NCBI GenBank assembly: GCA_023653785.1
Contig: JAMKCH010084896.1
Span: 1 to 64,000 of the forward strand
Source of the DNA: Ophioderma brevispina
Taxonomy: Eukaryota; Echinodermata; Ophiuroidea; Amphilepidida; Ophiodermatidae
Length of the DNA stretch: 64,000 bases
Direction: 5' to 3'
Part shown: positions 1 to 11,539 of the stretch, piece by piece
Position numbering within the stretch: position 1 is the stretch's first letter
How the letters are laid out: the number at the start of each line of letters is the position of its first letter
Notes under the pieces: generated by a model
What the model was told of the DNA's origin: nothing
Seen by the model: the letters and a program-made list of their open reading frames with translations, nothing else
Database searches by the model: none
Translations under genes and position numbers: made by a program

Positions 1-2980
1 TCCTTCAGGGCTGCACCCCTTCAGAAAATAGTAGGCCTACCTTTGATGTCACCTTAGGCTCATAGGTTTAACCACATCCTCTCATGGCATTATTTGTGTA
101 CAGAGGTTCCCATGTCACATGTGCCATTCCCATTTCCAACGGGCACGTTTGCAACACCTTTGTCCATCTGTCTTTAGCAGGGGCAATTTAATGTAGTCAT
201 TACCGCATAGTCCACACAACACTGTTCTCCTATTTTGCTCCTGATGATTGCCTAAAACAATATTGTAAATTTTCGAACAGGTGGTATGACTCGCTTTTTC
301 CGCCCCCCTTTTTTGGTTCCCCAGGGCGTAATCTTGGGGAGAGGGCTTTTATGGTGTGCGGGGTCATACCAAACTGCAAACTCAGTCGATTTTTCGCACT
401 ATTAGAGTCCGTTCCCACTCCCGGGGTTCCCCTCAAAAGCAAGGGTCTGGATATGCCATGGTTCCCACCACCCCCTCCCCAACAACAGAATATGTGATAT
501 AGATAGATGTGGCCATATTACATACATGTCTTCCATAAAATTGCATGAGTCTGATTCTCTAACACACAGAAGCTGGAGTACAACAGCTTCTAATCTTACC
601 CCTTCCTTTGGGAAGTATCTGTTTCCATGCATTTGTTCACACATACGGATCGGGGCATTCCTTTCTAATAAGGATCATCCCTATCGTCATCAGTAGTCCT
701 GGGCGATGTCAGTGCCATTGTTAGTCATTTGGCTGTCAATCCATGGCTGCATTATCCTTTCTATCAGTGGTGTCTGGGGTAGAGTTTACAGTACTAGTTC
801 ATTATGTTACCGTACTCTTTCTCAGCTGCAACACCTCCAGATTCTCATCATGAATACTGGATAACTTGACTACTTTTAGCTCTCAGTTCTATTTTACTAT
901 TACCCAGTTTGTCCACAGAGTTGTTTGATTCAGTTACCAAGATCTAATTCACCAACATGCTCCCAGTGTCTAGTACCACATCTTTTGATGTTACAGCACT
1001 ATGAGTACCATGACCACAAGGGTAGGTGCTGTCCTTGTTTGAAGCCCTGACATCCGCACTAAGTGAGTGGGATTGTAACGTTGTATTTGTTTTTAAGCAA
1101 TCACAACTCATGCATTTCTGCATATTATTTCTTTTCTGTCGCACAGTTCTTACTCTAGATAGCATTTCCCTTTGTATTTCTTTGCCAACATTACCAGTAC
1201 ACACCTAGAAGTTACTACGTCAACAGCAGTGATGCATTTGTGTTGTGTGGGTTCATGGTGCTGTCGAGGTCCACACTGCTCCATGCGGAAGTCTTTGACA
1301 AGTATGTTTTCGATTCGCAGAAGAAAGTGAACTCGATGGCACATGTATGGGTCTAATTCAGATTAATGAAGACGGGAAAGATCACATTGTTCAGAGTTGA
1401 TGATTGATAGGCCAAGATGCTATGGTTACATCTTGAAGATTCCTCTGACATTCACACCCCTTTTGGAAGATAAACCTCCATCACAAATTTTTGTACATAA
1501 CATCCATATGAAAGCAAGTCCAATGAATGAATCTTAACCAGATCACAATGGTAGATAATCCCATTCCGATACTTCTTTGTTTCACATCACACTATACAAT
1601 GATGATAAGGCAAGGCACTCTCACCTTAATCACAACATTAAGATACGAAGCCTCAACCACACACATAAAATAGTAAACGTACTCTCAAGTTTGCCCTTCA
1701 TATATGTGGACACAATATCACAAATTCAAATAGAAAGAAACCGCTCACGAAAACACAATACACAGCTCCAGCCGCTGGGATCCAAGCCTTACCCAGTCAA
1801 GATTACATGGCAGCTGGGCTGTACCCTATTGCTACAGGGAGAGCTCAATTACTCCGATGACTACAAAAAGGCAAACACCATCCACTAGCTTCCACTGTGC
1901 TGTCTGTATTATGTGATTTATTTGAGTTTTCATATCCCCACACCTTTATGTTGACTGTTTGGAGGCAAATGAGAAAAATCATTTCAATGCAGATATTTTT
2001 TACTCATATTAGAAAGTGGATCTGGTGGTTATAAAGCATTATGAGCATGGTTACCCAGCAATGACCAAAAACCACAGCATAAATTATTCAAATACAATAA
2101 TATCTGCGAAATTTGTGACTATTGGTATTAGCTTACTTAGTTAGTACAAATTGGGAAGCTCTTAGGATTGTGTTTGTGATTGTTCAGTTACAATTGGTAA
2201 TATTATTGAAAGTTTTAAAATTTAATGATTTTTTTCATGATGACCACATTAACTACGGCATTTCTCTAGTGTAGATTAAACTTGGACATATATGTTCAAT
2301 TATAGACCTCCGACTGTGGGGAAAACCTGACTTGCTCTTAAAGAAACACAACACAAATGCAGCACATACCAAGAGCGAGAGAGACACACACATGATGTGA
2401 AACACACACACACGTTTGCCTGCCAAAACGTGGACCCAGTACATGGCCACTGAACACAGACATTTACGTAAGTCCACCGTTAGCTGATGAAAGTCAGATA
2501 CACACATGATACAATCCCTTCCATGGCAAATGTGGTTCTAGGGATGTGCGCCCCACCCAGTTCTTTTCACCAGCAAAAGAGGTGGCACTCTCGAATTAAT
2601 TTTTAAATGTTTTTAAACAAAATTTGAGCACCTTCTTTTAACAAACCAAGACTGTCTGCATGCCAGGGTGTTTAGTTGCAATGCCAGCCCAGTACTAGAA
2701 TTTGATTACCACCAAATAGGGAGGCCTCCTTCCATAACAGTGTGATGAACTGTCATGGAATAATGTAGGCACAGATTACCCCCATGCAAGGAAGAACGCT
2801 GTGGATATTATGTGTGGCACACAATTTCTGTGCAAACGCTCAAGTACTTACTTTCATGAGCAGGCCACAGATAACAACAACCCAAATATTTCCTGCCTAG
2901 CTATTTAGCCCTTTTCTCCCACTGCAGGGGAGACCTCAAGTGGTGCCACATGGACCCGGTAACTCTGCACTGTTCTATCC
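1..2980. other. Non-coding stretch without recognised gene
   Basis: I see no exon with coding-like composition or splice signals on either strand. A short CA run lies at about 2399-2414. Short open frames here have arbitrary composition and no family resemblance. A weak inverted pair (GGTGGTATGAC near 281 and GGGTCATACC near 360) is too short to call an element. Confidence 0.6.
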
Positions 2981-3035
2981 ATGTCATGCTACAAAAACTC
3001 ACATATTTGGTGGTTATCAAGTAATGTGTGTCAGT

Positions 3036-3243
3036 TAAAGTGTGTCAGGGCCTTACCTATAGCACAGATGATTAATCATACACTAAACATGTGTATTTTT
3101 AATCCTATGGTTAAAACTTTAAACACCAAAGTGTGCAGAAGATGCTTCCACTTTGGAAAATACCAATTTATAATTACAGACATGCACAAAAATAGCAAGT
3201 TGTTCTATCTTCTGATTTAGCAAATCACTGATAGTGCCTTTAA
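3036..3243 (-). mobile_element. TTAA-type MITE, truncated left partner of a head-to-head pair
   Basis: The right edge (3214-3243) is a perfect 30-base inverted match to 3378-3407, and both start with TTAA followed by AGGCACTATCAGTG. Similarity continues away from the ends: ACAGACATGCACAAAAAT near 3176 is the inverse of a stretch near 3440. The two TTAA ends face each other across about 134 bp of unrelated sequence, so I read them as two insertions of one family in opposite orientation rather than one element. The far end of this copy is not visible, so the left coordinate is a guess. Confidence 0.5.
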
Positions 3244-3377
3244 ACACATCTGTAGATAATAGTGATTCAAACTCTCTTCTTTTAAACACAAAAATACCTC
3301 AACTTCCAACGTTTTTAACAACAGTAAACAATATTATGTATTTAGGTTTATTTTTCAAAAAGATTACTTCAGTTTTG

Positions 3378-3748
3378 TTAAAGGCACTATCAGTGATTTG
3401 CTAAATCATAAAATCACAAAAATCATTCAAAAATCAAATTTTTGCATGTCTGTACGAGTATTGTATCCTAACACACCCTGCAAGTGATATAAGACTGAAA
3501 GCAACCCTTTAAGGACAAAATACTTTTAGTCATCTATTGTTCATTCGGACACTTCATACAACATGTAATTGAATGCGATTCATAAATAGAACACTGCTAT
3601 TTTCTTCCTTTTTCTGACAATTTTCAAATTCAAAAAACTTGGAGGAGTTCAACAGACTATTCTGCACTGTTATGGTAAGCCTCTTCCTGCCAAATTTGAA
3701 ATAGTGTTTTACTCTTCTTGAGAAGCACTGATAGTGTCTTTAATTACT
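3378..3748 (+). mobile_element. TTAA-flanked MITE, about 370 bp
   Basis: The left end is TTAAAGGCACTATCAGTG. The right end at about 3727-3745 reads AGCACTGATAGTGTCTTTAA, its near-perfect reverse complement. TTAA lies at both outer edges, as expected for piggyBac-type target duplication. There is no transposase, so it is a non-autonomous element. The assignment to piggyBac-like movement is inference from the TTAA alone. Confidence 0.65.
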
Positions 3749-3844
3749 GCTGCAAATGTGAGGTTGAAACACATTGAAAAAACAAGAACTATATTTAACC
3801 AAAAACGACAAGGTATGTACTGAATTTAGCACGACAAAAATTAC

Positions 3845-6440
3845 TGGCACTTGCAATTTCATCCGGCTATGGGGGGGTCCCGGGGGGACCATAAGCGGGG
3901 TATATGACGGACATAGCCGGGCATGTCACACAAAAGTTATTGCCCCGCAACGGCGAACTTGGCCAGGAATGTACGTTAGCTGGTCCCCGCCCTGCAGGGA
4001 CAATCATTGATGATAACTGGGACTTAAGCAGGGAGGTACAAAAATTTACCGGCTCGGACGGGATATAACGCGCTGTAACGCATGTGTCACACCATATAAA
4101 AAAAGGCTATCAGTGGGCAGTATCGCCCGTCAAAGCTGTAGTATATCACCATTGTATATAGATACCCATTGCAGTCCGATCTCTTTCCTAGTCGTCGCAC
4201 GGTCGAGATATCACTGATCCGAGGATCGATATTTTTAACGTAAAATCGCCAGGAAAAACAAAAACCAACAGAAAAAAAATGTTTTATAAAATATCACCTG
4301 AATCACAAAAAATTACTAGAAGTTTGTTCTGATTCTTTTAATTCATAAAATCAACGTAGGTAGTGAAAGTATTTGATATTTCTTGTAAATGCCAGCGAAT
4401 ATTTCATTTCATTACATTAAAACGCGGGCATTTTAATATGAAAATGAAATATTGAATCGCTATGGAAACAAATCAATGCTATGAAAATACATTCTGTTAG
4501 CTCAAAATTACGTCTCGAACTGCCGCATGTTCCGATATAAATCAAAATGAAAATGTAATCGCGGATTTCCGAACTTGTTTTGCAGGTGTTATTCCCATTC
4601 AATTTTCCATTTTATCGGGATCATTGACAAGTCTTTTTTGACCGAAATCGAAAAAAAGTATAACAAATCTAATTTAATTGCACTATAAATTGCTCTTTTT
4701 TGATTTGGAAAGTGAAGCAAAGATTTAAATAAAATTGTAACAATTTAATAGTGATAGTGGGTTTGGTTGCCTTGGGCAATAAATCTGGAATGGTTAACTT
4801 TTTTGTTTCAAGCGAAACACCAGTTTTTCAAATCAAAGATTAATAAACAGTTTTGTAATTTGAATGAAAATTTACCCAAACTACGGTTTTTTCCTAATTG
4901 GTACCAGTTAAATTACAACTTTTAATGAAAAATAACAAAAACTTTCCCTTTGTGTCCAGGCCCTTATTATACTTGAAAATAAAACTTGTCCAGATTATAT
5001 GATTATTCGCCTTTAAAAAAATCAACAACAGACTCAGCACCCTGAAGGAAGTTTAATTATTTAGTTTATTGAGAAAACTCACTAGTACAAATAACAATTT
5101 CCGGAAAAAAAATAAATAACGAAAATACTCACCCAAACCTTTGTGCAACCCATGTGAAATAACAACCCATTTCAAAACAGTGGCGGAATATAAAGGAAAA
5201 AAGGGCCCTGGTCAGAGCTTAAGGTGGGGCCTCTTTAGCGTCGATTTCGCAGCGCAATGTTCCTTTAGTGCAACTAGGAAGGTGTCTGAGGAGGCCCTGA
5301 GAGCAATTATTTTAGGGGGGGCCTGTCAGCAGCTGCTGACTCTTAAATCCGCAACTGGTTGCAAATGCAAGCGAGGCTGGCAATCCCTCTGACAAACAGA
5401 AGGTGTCGGATTAACACAGAGGTAAAATAATCAGGGAGTTGTCACTTCACGCAATGGGCGTGAGAGTCACGCATGAGGGATATGGCTCGCAATTGCATGC
5501 CCAAGTAACTATGGAACAAAATATTCGTTTCTCAAGAAACTGACATGGAAAATTCATCAACATGTGGAACGAAGCATGAAGATTGTTGTTATGCCTTTAA
5601 GTGATTGTTGTGTTCAGAATTTGGTCAGAAAGATGCAAACCGTACTCCCAAATAAGGGGGAAAGTAGTCAATACGATTTCAGTGGAGCAAAAAATGGTGA
5701 TTGATTGAGATCCAAAATATCTGTTTATCACCGTTTTCGCTTTGTTATCGCGGATAGGGCCTTTATGCCAATCCATCATGCATTCCAACAAAAATGTGGA
5801 GTACCTCCCCCTGGGCAGGCTCGCAATATATTGATACCAACTGACAGAGTACGGCAGGGGCAATATTCAAGATTATTTTAGCAAGTCACTTCACAGAGTA
5901 GGCCGACAAAAGACCAAGCACATGAGATCTTGTTGTTTGGCTGTGCTGAAGTTTGGACCGATATGAATGCAGGGTTTATGATATTCGATATGTTTAGTGG
6001 TCGGGATATCTCCGTGGATAATGTGGATTTTTTTTTTAACAAAACCAACCTAAACGACAGGTTCTCAAACATACACTTCCGATGGTGAATTTTCGGCTCA
6101 GTTATGACACTCGGCGATCCGAATGTAGTATGATTTTATATATGCTGGACCTGTTGTCGCATAACGGGACCGATCCGGGATTGTACAGAGTTTAAAGCAG
6201 TCCCCGCCCCACATTGGCCGAGAATATCCGGGGATTATCACACCGAAGCCCGGCTAAGTAGGGCCGGGACCTAGCGGGGGATGTACAAAAAATGTAAGAT
6301 CGGCTACCCGGTGATTTGTGCTACTTTACGCGGGAAAAGGGGGGGTTGGTTTGTGTCACAACAGCAAAATTGTACACTTCACGGCTAAGTCCCCGCTTTA
6401 TCCCGGGACCCCCAGGGCCGGGATTGAAATGACAAGTGCA
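3845..6440. mobile_element. 2.6-kb element with long GC-rich terminal inverted repeats
   Basis: The first ~100 bases and the reverse complement of the last ~100 bases align. The outer ends are GCACTTGCAATTTCA and GCACTTGTCATTTCA. They are followed by a G-run, GGTCCCGGG, AAGCGGGG and a GTCACACAAA / GTGACACAAA block. Weaker similarity extends inward to about 4110 and 6160. These tracts are GC-rich while the 4.2-5.1 kb interior is strongly AT-rich. No clear target duplication is visible. The interior has no intact transposase. A cysteine-rich stretch near 5357-5425 (GCKCKRG, then after a frame change NRRCRINTEVK) could be the tail of an integrase-like protein, but this is weak. Confidence 0.6.
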
Positions 6441-6750
6441 TATAATCAGCTCTTCAGAAAGATATGCCAAAACAATAAGAGGAATATAACATGGCCATCA
6501 AACTTTTGAGTAAATTTAAATAACAGAGGTTGGTAGTTCAAATCCTGGTAAACTGGGGATACAAAGAATGTTACAGTCGTGGGTTTGCAGGTCTCCCTAA
6601 CTCAAAAAGGCTAAATATGCACCAAAAATATTCCTTCAACATTATAGGGCCCTCATGATCAACAGATATGAGAGTTCCCACTTAATGTTTGAAACATGAC
6701 CAAGTCTTAGCCTCCATAATAAGAATATCATGTTATGTAAACTATGCTTT
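6441..6750. other. Spacer, nothing recognised
   Basis: There is no exon, repeat or RNA gene that I can support. GTTCAAATCC at about 6539 resembles a Pol III B box, but there is no matching A box or tRNA fold. Confidence 0.5.
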
Positions 6751-6860
6751 AGAGTAGTAGTAGTAAATCCGAAGTTTAAATACGGTTTTGTCCCAATTTA
6801 AATGAGGTTGGCGGATTCACCTCACACTCGCAGGCAACCGCTCTTACTCCCTATGCCCTT
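6751..6860 (-). mobile_element. LINE 3' end fragment with (TAC)n tail
   Basis: Read on the minus strand, this gives the last residues of a non-LTR retrotransposon reverse transcriptase (GVRAVA-like). A short 3' UTR contains GGGACAAAACC and then GGATTTACTACTACTACT. The same order (end of ORF, GGACAAAACC, GATTTAC repeat) occurs in the longer copy at 15.14-15.9 kb, which fixes the identity and orientation. It is strongly 5'-truncated, as is usual for target-primed insertion. Confidence 0.65.
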
Positions 6861-7085
6861 ATGCTTAGTTCAAATATTGGGTAGTAATCAAAAACTCATT
6901 TGTCAGCAGTGGGACGAAAACATTGAAGGACTGACTCAAAAGTGAGCCACTTCAAGTGCTCAATCTCTAATAACGGTAAATCCCCCCCCCCACATTTAAA
7001 ACTGTAAATTACTACTGCATTTTGAGATAGGATATGTTGCATTGAAATTTCCTATGAAGCAATATGGAATTGGGTGGGGCACCTA

Positions 7086-7205
7086 TTTAAAAGCACACTC
7101 ACAGCAATTGCCCCTTACTTCCCTCCTTCCACTTCACCGATTCAGTGCATCATCCATCCTTAACCCAACCCAATCTCAGGTTGATGGCCAAGGCTGATGA
7201 AGATC
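7086..7205 (-). mobile_element. LINE reverse-transcriptase C-terminal fragment
   Basis: The minus strand encodes a degenerate version of the terminal block seen at 15.6 kb (ALNRVKWKGGVRA): here a GLG / DDAL / NR / VKWKEG pattern with gaps. It overlaps in content with the fragment at 6751-6860, so it is a second copy or a duplication, not the continuation of that fragment. Confidence 0.5.
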
Positions 7206-7737
7206 AGCCAGTGTGCATTTAAGGAAACCGGAATTTGCAACCCAAGACTGCCCAATCAGGAAGAAAACATTACAAAACATTACTGGATGATAGGAACCTG
7301 AAGAAATAATATCACATAATTTTAAGGAAAAATAATTTTAAACACACATGCAAATGTTATGATGGAGTTAGGTAGAGTTAGGAATAATCAACATTCGTAA
7401 CCAAGATAGTTCATATTATAGAAAAGAAGTTATCCCAATTGTTAACAGTAATGACTATCCTCCAGCCCCAATGACAACCCAGGGTTGCACCCAGGGAACT
7501 GAATGACATTGGTATTCTCATCAGACTTTATGATAGTTAGGTTTACACTATCACTGAGAATTGGTTGGGAATAAGCTATTCAGGAAAGTCTGTGTTTAGT
7601 ATATATGCATGCTTGTGGGTCTGCGTGCGTGCACCAAAACACACACCACACAACTCCACAAACACAGTTAAACTGGCAACTAGTGAGGATACACCCACAA
7701 CTTAGGCCAGCAAACTTGGACAAACTACAATGGATCT

Positions 7738-7802
7738 AAACACACACAAAAAACAAACAACACACACACACACAAAACAACCTACACACACACACACACA
7801 AA
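7738..7802. repeat. CA-rich microsatellite
   Basis: Interrupted (CA)n and ACAA runs. The neighbourhood from about 7630 is also CA-rich. Confidence 0.85.
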
Positions 7803-7989
7803 TCTGGGGAGGACTCCCATTTTGGAGATAAGTGTGTGAGACAGACCGATGATACACTCCATAATTTTAAATGGTAAAATTTCACATGTCAGAAATTCAA
7901 TTTGAATTGTTTATTTCTATGACTCCTCTTTGCAAATAGCAGACAAGAGACAAAGCTACACATAGGTGGTCTCCTCCTTTTCAATATGG

Positions 7990-8141
7990 CCGGTATTCAC
8001 AAAAAGCGGGTTAAATTTATTCCAGGGTTAAACAAGGGTGTAACCCACGATTCATGGGTTAAATTCATGTTATCTTCTAGGGGATATTTAAACCAGGGGT
8101 AAATAAACACTGGGTTATAAGTAACCCGCTTTTGGATACGG
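7990..8141. mobile_element. 152-bp MITE with terminal inverted repeats
   Basis: The left end CCGGTATTCACAAAAAGCGG and the right end (reverse complement CCGTATCCAAAAGCGGGTTA) are inverted repeats. The interior carries repeated GGGTTA / TTAACCC blocks and a second inverted pair (ATTTATTCCAGGG / CCAGGGGTAAAT). It is non-coding. I did not find a clean target duplication, so the superfamily is open. Confidence 0.6.
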
Positions 8142-8149
8142 AGGAGGTC

Positions 8150-9010
8150 AAAATCATTAAGTGTGATAAAACAATCACAATGTCATCGCTGTATGCTTGG
8201 CAATATTAATTTCAGGCTGCCAAGTCAGATAGACAAAATATTCCCCCAGACACTTTATAACCAAATTAGCTTTTAAAAGCCCTAAAGGCATGTAGGATTT
8301 AAATTAATAAAATGAAGTATCCCAAAAATGGGAAATCCACTTTAAATTCAATAAGGGCACATTATTCAGTTGAATAAACTGACTTTTTATGAGCAGTTAA
8401 AAAGACACTAGTTGCTGGAAAATTTCACAAACAAACACTACCCTCTCAATTTTTATACATTGCATTATTTATGGTGTTTGTAATGCTAAACTACCTAGAT
8501 TACATTAAGCAACCTCTAAAGAGAACTAGAATAGCATGGTTGTGAAGACCACATGTCATTGTAAAAAATTAGAGCAATTTACAGTAAAATACTATAAAAA
8601 GGCTTAGAAAATGACAGCATTTGGCTGTAATTTGAAAATAAAACAAAATACAGTAATTTTTATTACCATTTTCCAGGCCTATTATGACTAAATTTAAAAG
8701 TGAAGCTCCTTTTCAAATTTCAGAGATTCAAATTTATCATACACTATTATGAACTTTCAATTACGGTACATGATTAAGTACCAAAATTTACATGAAAAAC
8801 ACTGGCAGCAATTCTAGCATAAAAATCCATTAAATATACAGCTTTTACAGGTTTCCATTAAAATTCACTGTATATTTTACAATTTCAGGTAATATACTTT
8901 ACAACAAACAATTTTAGAGTATATGCACTGTAAAAATGTGGTTTGACATTTGTGGATATGCTAGACTGAGTTAAAGTGTTTGTCAGTGCTTTCGTTTTAT
9001 TCTCCACACT
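8150..9010. other. AT-rich spacer, nothing recognised
   Basis: No exon, repeat copy shared with the rest of the window, or RNA gene was seen. Confidence 0.5.
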
Positions 9011-9200
9011 TTAAAGGTGCAACAAAAGATTTCACAAAACAGGTGTCCCTAAAAATGGGAAATTCTGATTTTTGCACAGGTGTAAAGCTTTCTATCAAAA
9101 ATATCCCCATCTGAAATGATTAAGCTTGTTTCTGGTAGAAAATTGGTGAAATTTCTAATTTCCTATAGGAGCAAATAAGAAATTCATTTCCTGAAGGCAG
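9011..9200 (+). mobile_element. TTAA-type MITE family A, copy 1 (left part)
   Basis: It begins TTAAAGGTGCAACAAAAGAT and matches the copies at 35.48 and 56.45 kb. Shared blocks include AACAGGTGTCC, GTAAAGCTTTCTATC, AAATTTCTAATTTCCTATAG and GAGCAAATA. The expected right end is not clear; the sequence runs into the homopurine tract. A possible TTAA-proximal right end lies near 10028-10048. Confidence 0.55.
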
Positions 9201-9230
9201 TGTAATAATAATAGGCAACACTGTGCCTTT

Positions 9231-9376
<146 letters not shown>

Positions 9377-9798
9377 TTATACACCTGACTTATGGCACTT
9401 CACATATGGTTATTATTCAAAAATATTATCAAATGTATATATTAAAGTTTGAGATATGTTTTTGACCATAATTAATTCATGTCTGACATTTTTGTGTTGT
9501 TAACATGCAAGAAATCTGATATGGTGTCCAATACAGCTGGCGTCTAAGATTTAAAAAAAAATATCATTATGTCTGTATTATATATTGTTATGAAACATCC
9601 ATAAATTTTAAGAAAGGCATAAATTGAAGCAAGAAACATGTTTTTGATCACAGGATAATCATATTTTGGTTTGGTATTTGTTATGAGGCATAAAAATTGA
9701 GGATGCTGGCCAACATATTACAAATATGGTATGAAACATGCAATTGGTATCTACTATGTTACATTTGAACATTTTTTATTCTTGTATCTCACAATTCA

Positions 9799-10048
9799 AT
9801 AGCTGCCATGTAATATATCTGTGTGCTGCCATGTATTATGATTCCTTGAGTCAGTAGCTCTTGAAATGGTTCTTCAGTTGCCTGAAGATCCATTTCAAGA
9901 GCCACTGACCAGAGACTTGGCATAATAGTATGTTTGATGGGAATTTTTGACAATGGCAGCTTATGCACTTATGACTTAACGTGTTCTGCAAACAACCAAG
10001 TGCCAAAATAGCAGAAATTGATATCCTTAGAAATTGCACGTCCCTTTA
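9799..10048 (+). mobile_element. MITE family B, copy 1, with internal hairpin
   Basis: AATAGCTGCCAT near 9799 is inverted as ATGGCAGCTTA near 9953. Between them CTCTTGAAATGG (9868) pairs with CCATTTCAAGAG. The same arrangement recurs at 32.7 kb, and similarity continues right to about 10046, where TTTAA may be the true edge. No coding capacity. Confidence 0.55.
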
Positions 10049-10049
10049 A

Positions 10050-11270
10050 AGGTTGTGTCCTTTAACAATCTTTTCTACTTCTGTTAGTGTACAGAAAGAA
10101 GAGAACGCCTTTTTACTAGTAAAAAATCATCAATAAGAGTGACGTCATACCAGTAGCTGGTTGCCAGGTAACGCAAGTGTCAGCATAATAACTGATTTAG
10201 GCCAGATTTATTAAGACACAAGTCCTTACTTTCATATGAGCACATTTTGTCATAGTTAAGTATGGTTTATTTCAATATTAAAATGTTTATATAGTGTTCC
10301 CTGCCCTACAATTTTGTGTATCAATTTTACTAAACTAACCTGTCAACAACTCTTCCTTTAGCATAGGATTTTACCTCAGTTAATTTAACATAAATCAGAT
10401 TTTGGTAGGCAGTTGCAGTAAAGTGCAAACACCACCAAAGAAGGATGGAAGGAAAAAATAAAGGGGGAAGAAAAGAAGAATATAGGATAAAAGAAAGAGA
10501 AAGATATCTGTCTCTCTAGAATATCTAACACACACACACACACTGTTCTGCCATTTCTATTCCACACAGTATATGTTAAAACAAGTATTGTCAGTACTTT
10601 GATTTATTGGTGTGGAGTGTAGAATGTGCAATTACATTTTACATTCATTGTCGTATTGTATAATGATTCTCATTTCCATTATCACTATTCAATTGTTCTA
10701 AATGGTATAATGAAGATTGCTATGTTAAATCAAGACCTGAATATTTTCAGGAATAACACCATCAACAGGAACCCAACTGGGTCACACTGTTATCAAATTC
10801 AACAAGATTGCTTTTGATTTGTATACAAGATGAATTTTACTTATCACTTAGAGGTTAAAAACCGCGCAGCTAATGTTTTTAACCTCATTCATAACTGTAA
10901 CTGTACTCAAAACTTGTATTTTCTAAGGATTTTCTGCAAGAAATTCCCCTACAATTCAGTAAGTTCAATGCATCATTATTTTTTTTTGCAACCTATATCT
11001 CACCTACTACAAAAATGGAAGATCTTCTCGAGTACAGGTATTTCCCCATACGTCATATGGTTGACAACAACATTTGACCAATCACAGCGCAGCTTTGAAT
11101 ACAATCCGCAAGTTTTATGCAAATCAACAGCAGGATTTGTTATTCTTGTTACGGGGCACCGCTCAGATAAGTTTACCCAGGATTTTTAAGAAGAAATTTG
11201 ACACGTAATAAAAGTTGTTCTACTGTGTCCATCGTGATTTGCTGGATGTTTAATATCATAATACATATCA
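10050..11270. other. Spacer, nothing recognised
   Basis: It contains a (CA)n run at about 10529-10543 and otherwise no element or exon that I can support. Confidence 0.5.
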
Positions 11271-11384
11271 TTAGTTCTGGAAAACGATATGTTTGCTGTC
11301 CAGATAATCCAAGTATCTGGCTATTTTCACGTGCATTTTGTGAGCGACGTGACAGACACCGACTACAACCACCACCATGACACT

Positions 11385-11534
11385 GTCGAGCCATGTCAGG
11401 ACCATGTCTGATGGTAAATGCATGAATTTTGATGATGCCCTCGATCGATAGTAAATGTCAGAATCATGGAATATATTCCAAAATTCTTCTGGCCACACGA
11501 GTACATCAGAAGTAAATTCGTCTTCTGCATACAT
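11385..11534 (-). CDS. Candidate first coding exon, unrecognised product
   Basis: On the minus strand an ATG at 11534 opens a frame with balanced, protein-like composition: MYAEDEFTSDVLVW, then EEFWNIFHD, then YYRSRASS and LPSDMVLTWLD. After that it degenerates into a Val run. It lies at the edge of a CpG-richer, repeat-poor stretch (about 11.5-13.9 kb) that would be upstream of a minus-strand gene. I found no convincing donor site or following exon and do not recognise a family. It may be chance. Confidence 0.25.
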
Positions 11535-11539
11535 CGGAT

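Noticed and set aside
6528..6552. tRNA-like B box GTTCAAATCC
   Set aside because: No A box, no acceptor or anticodon stem; one short motif is expected by chance.
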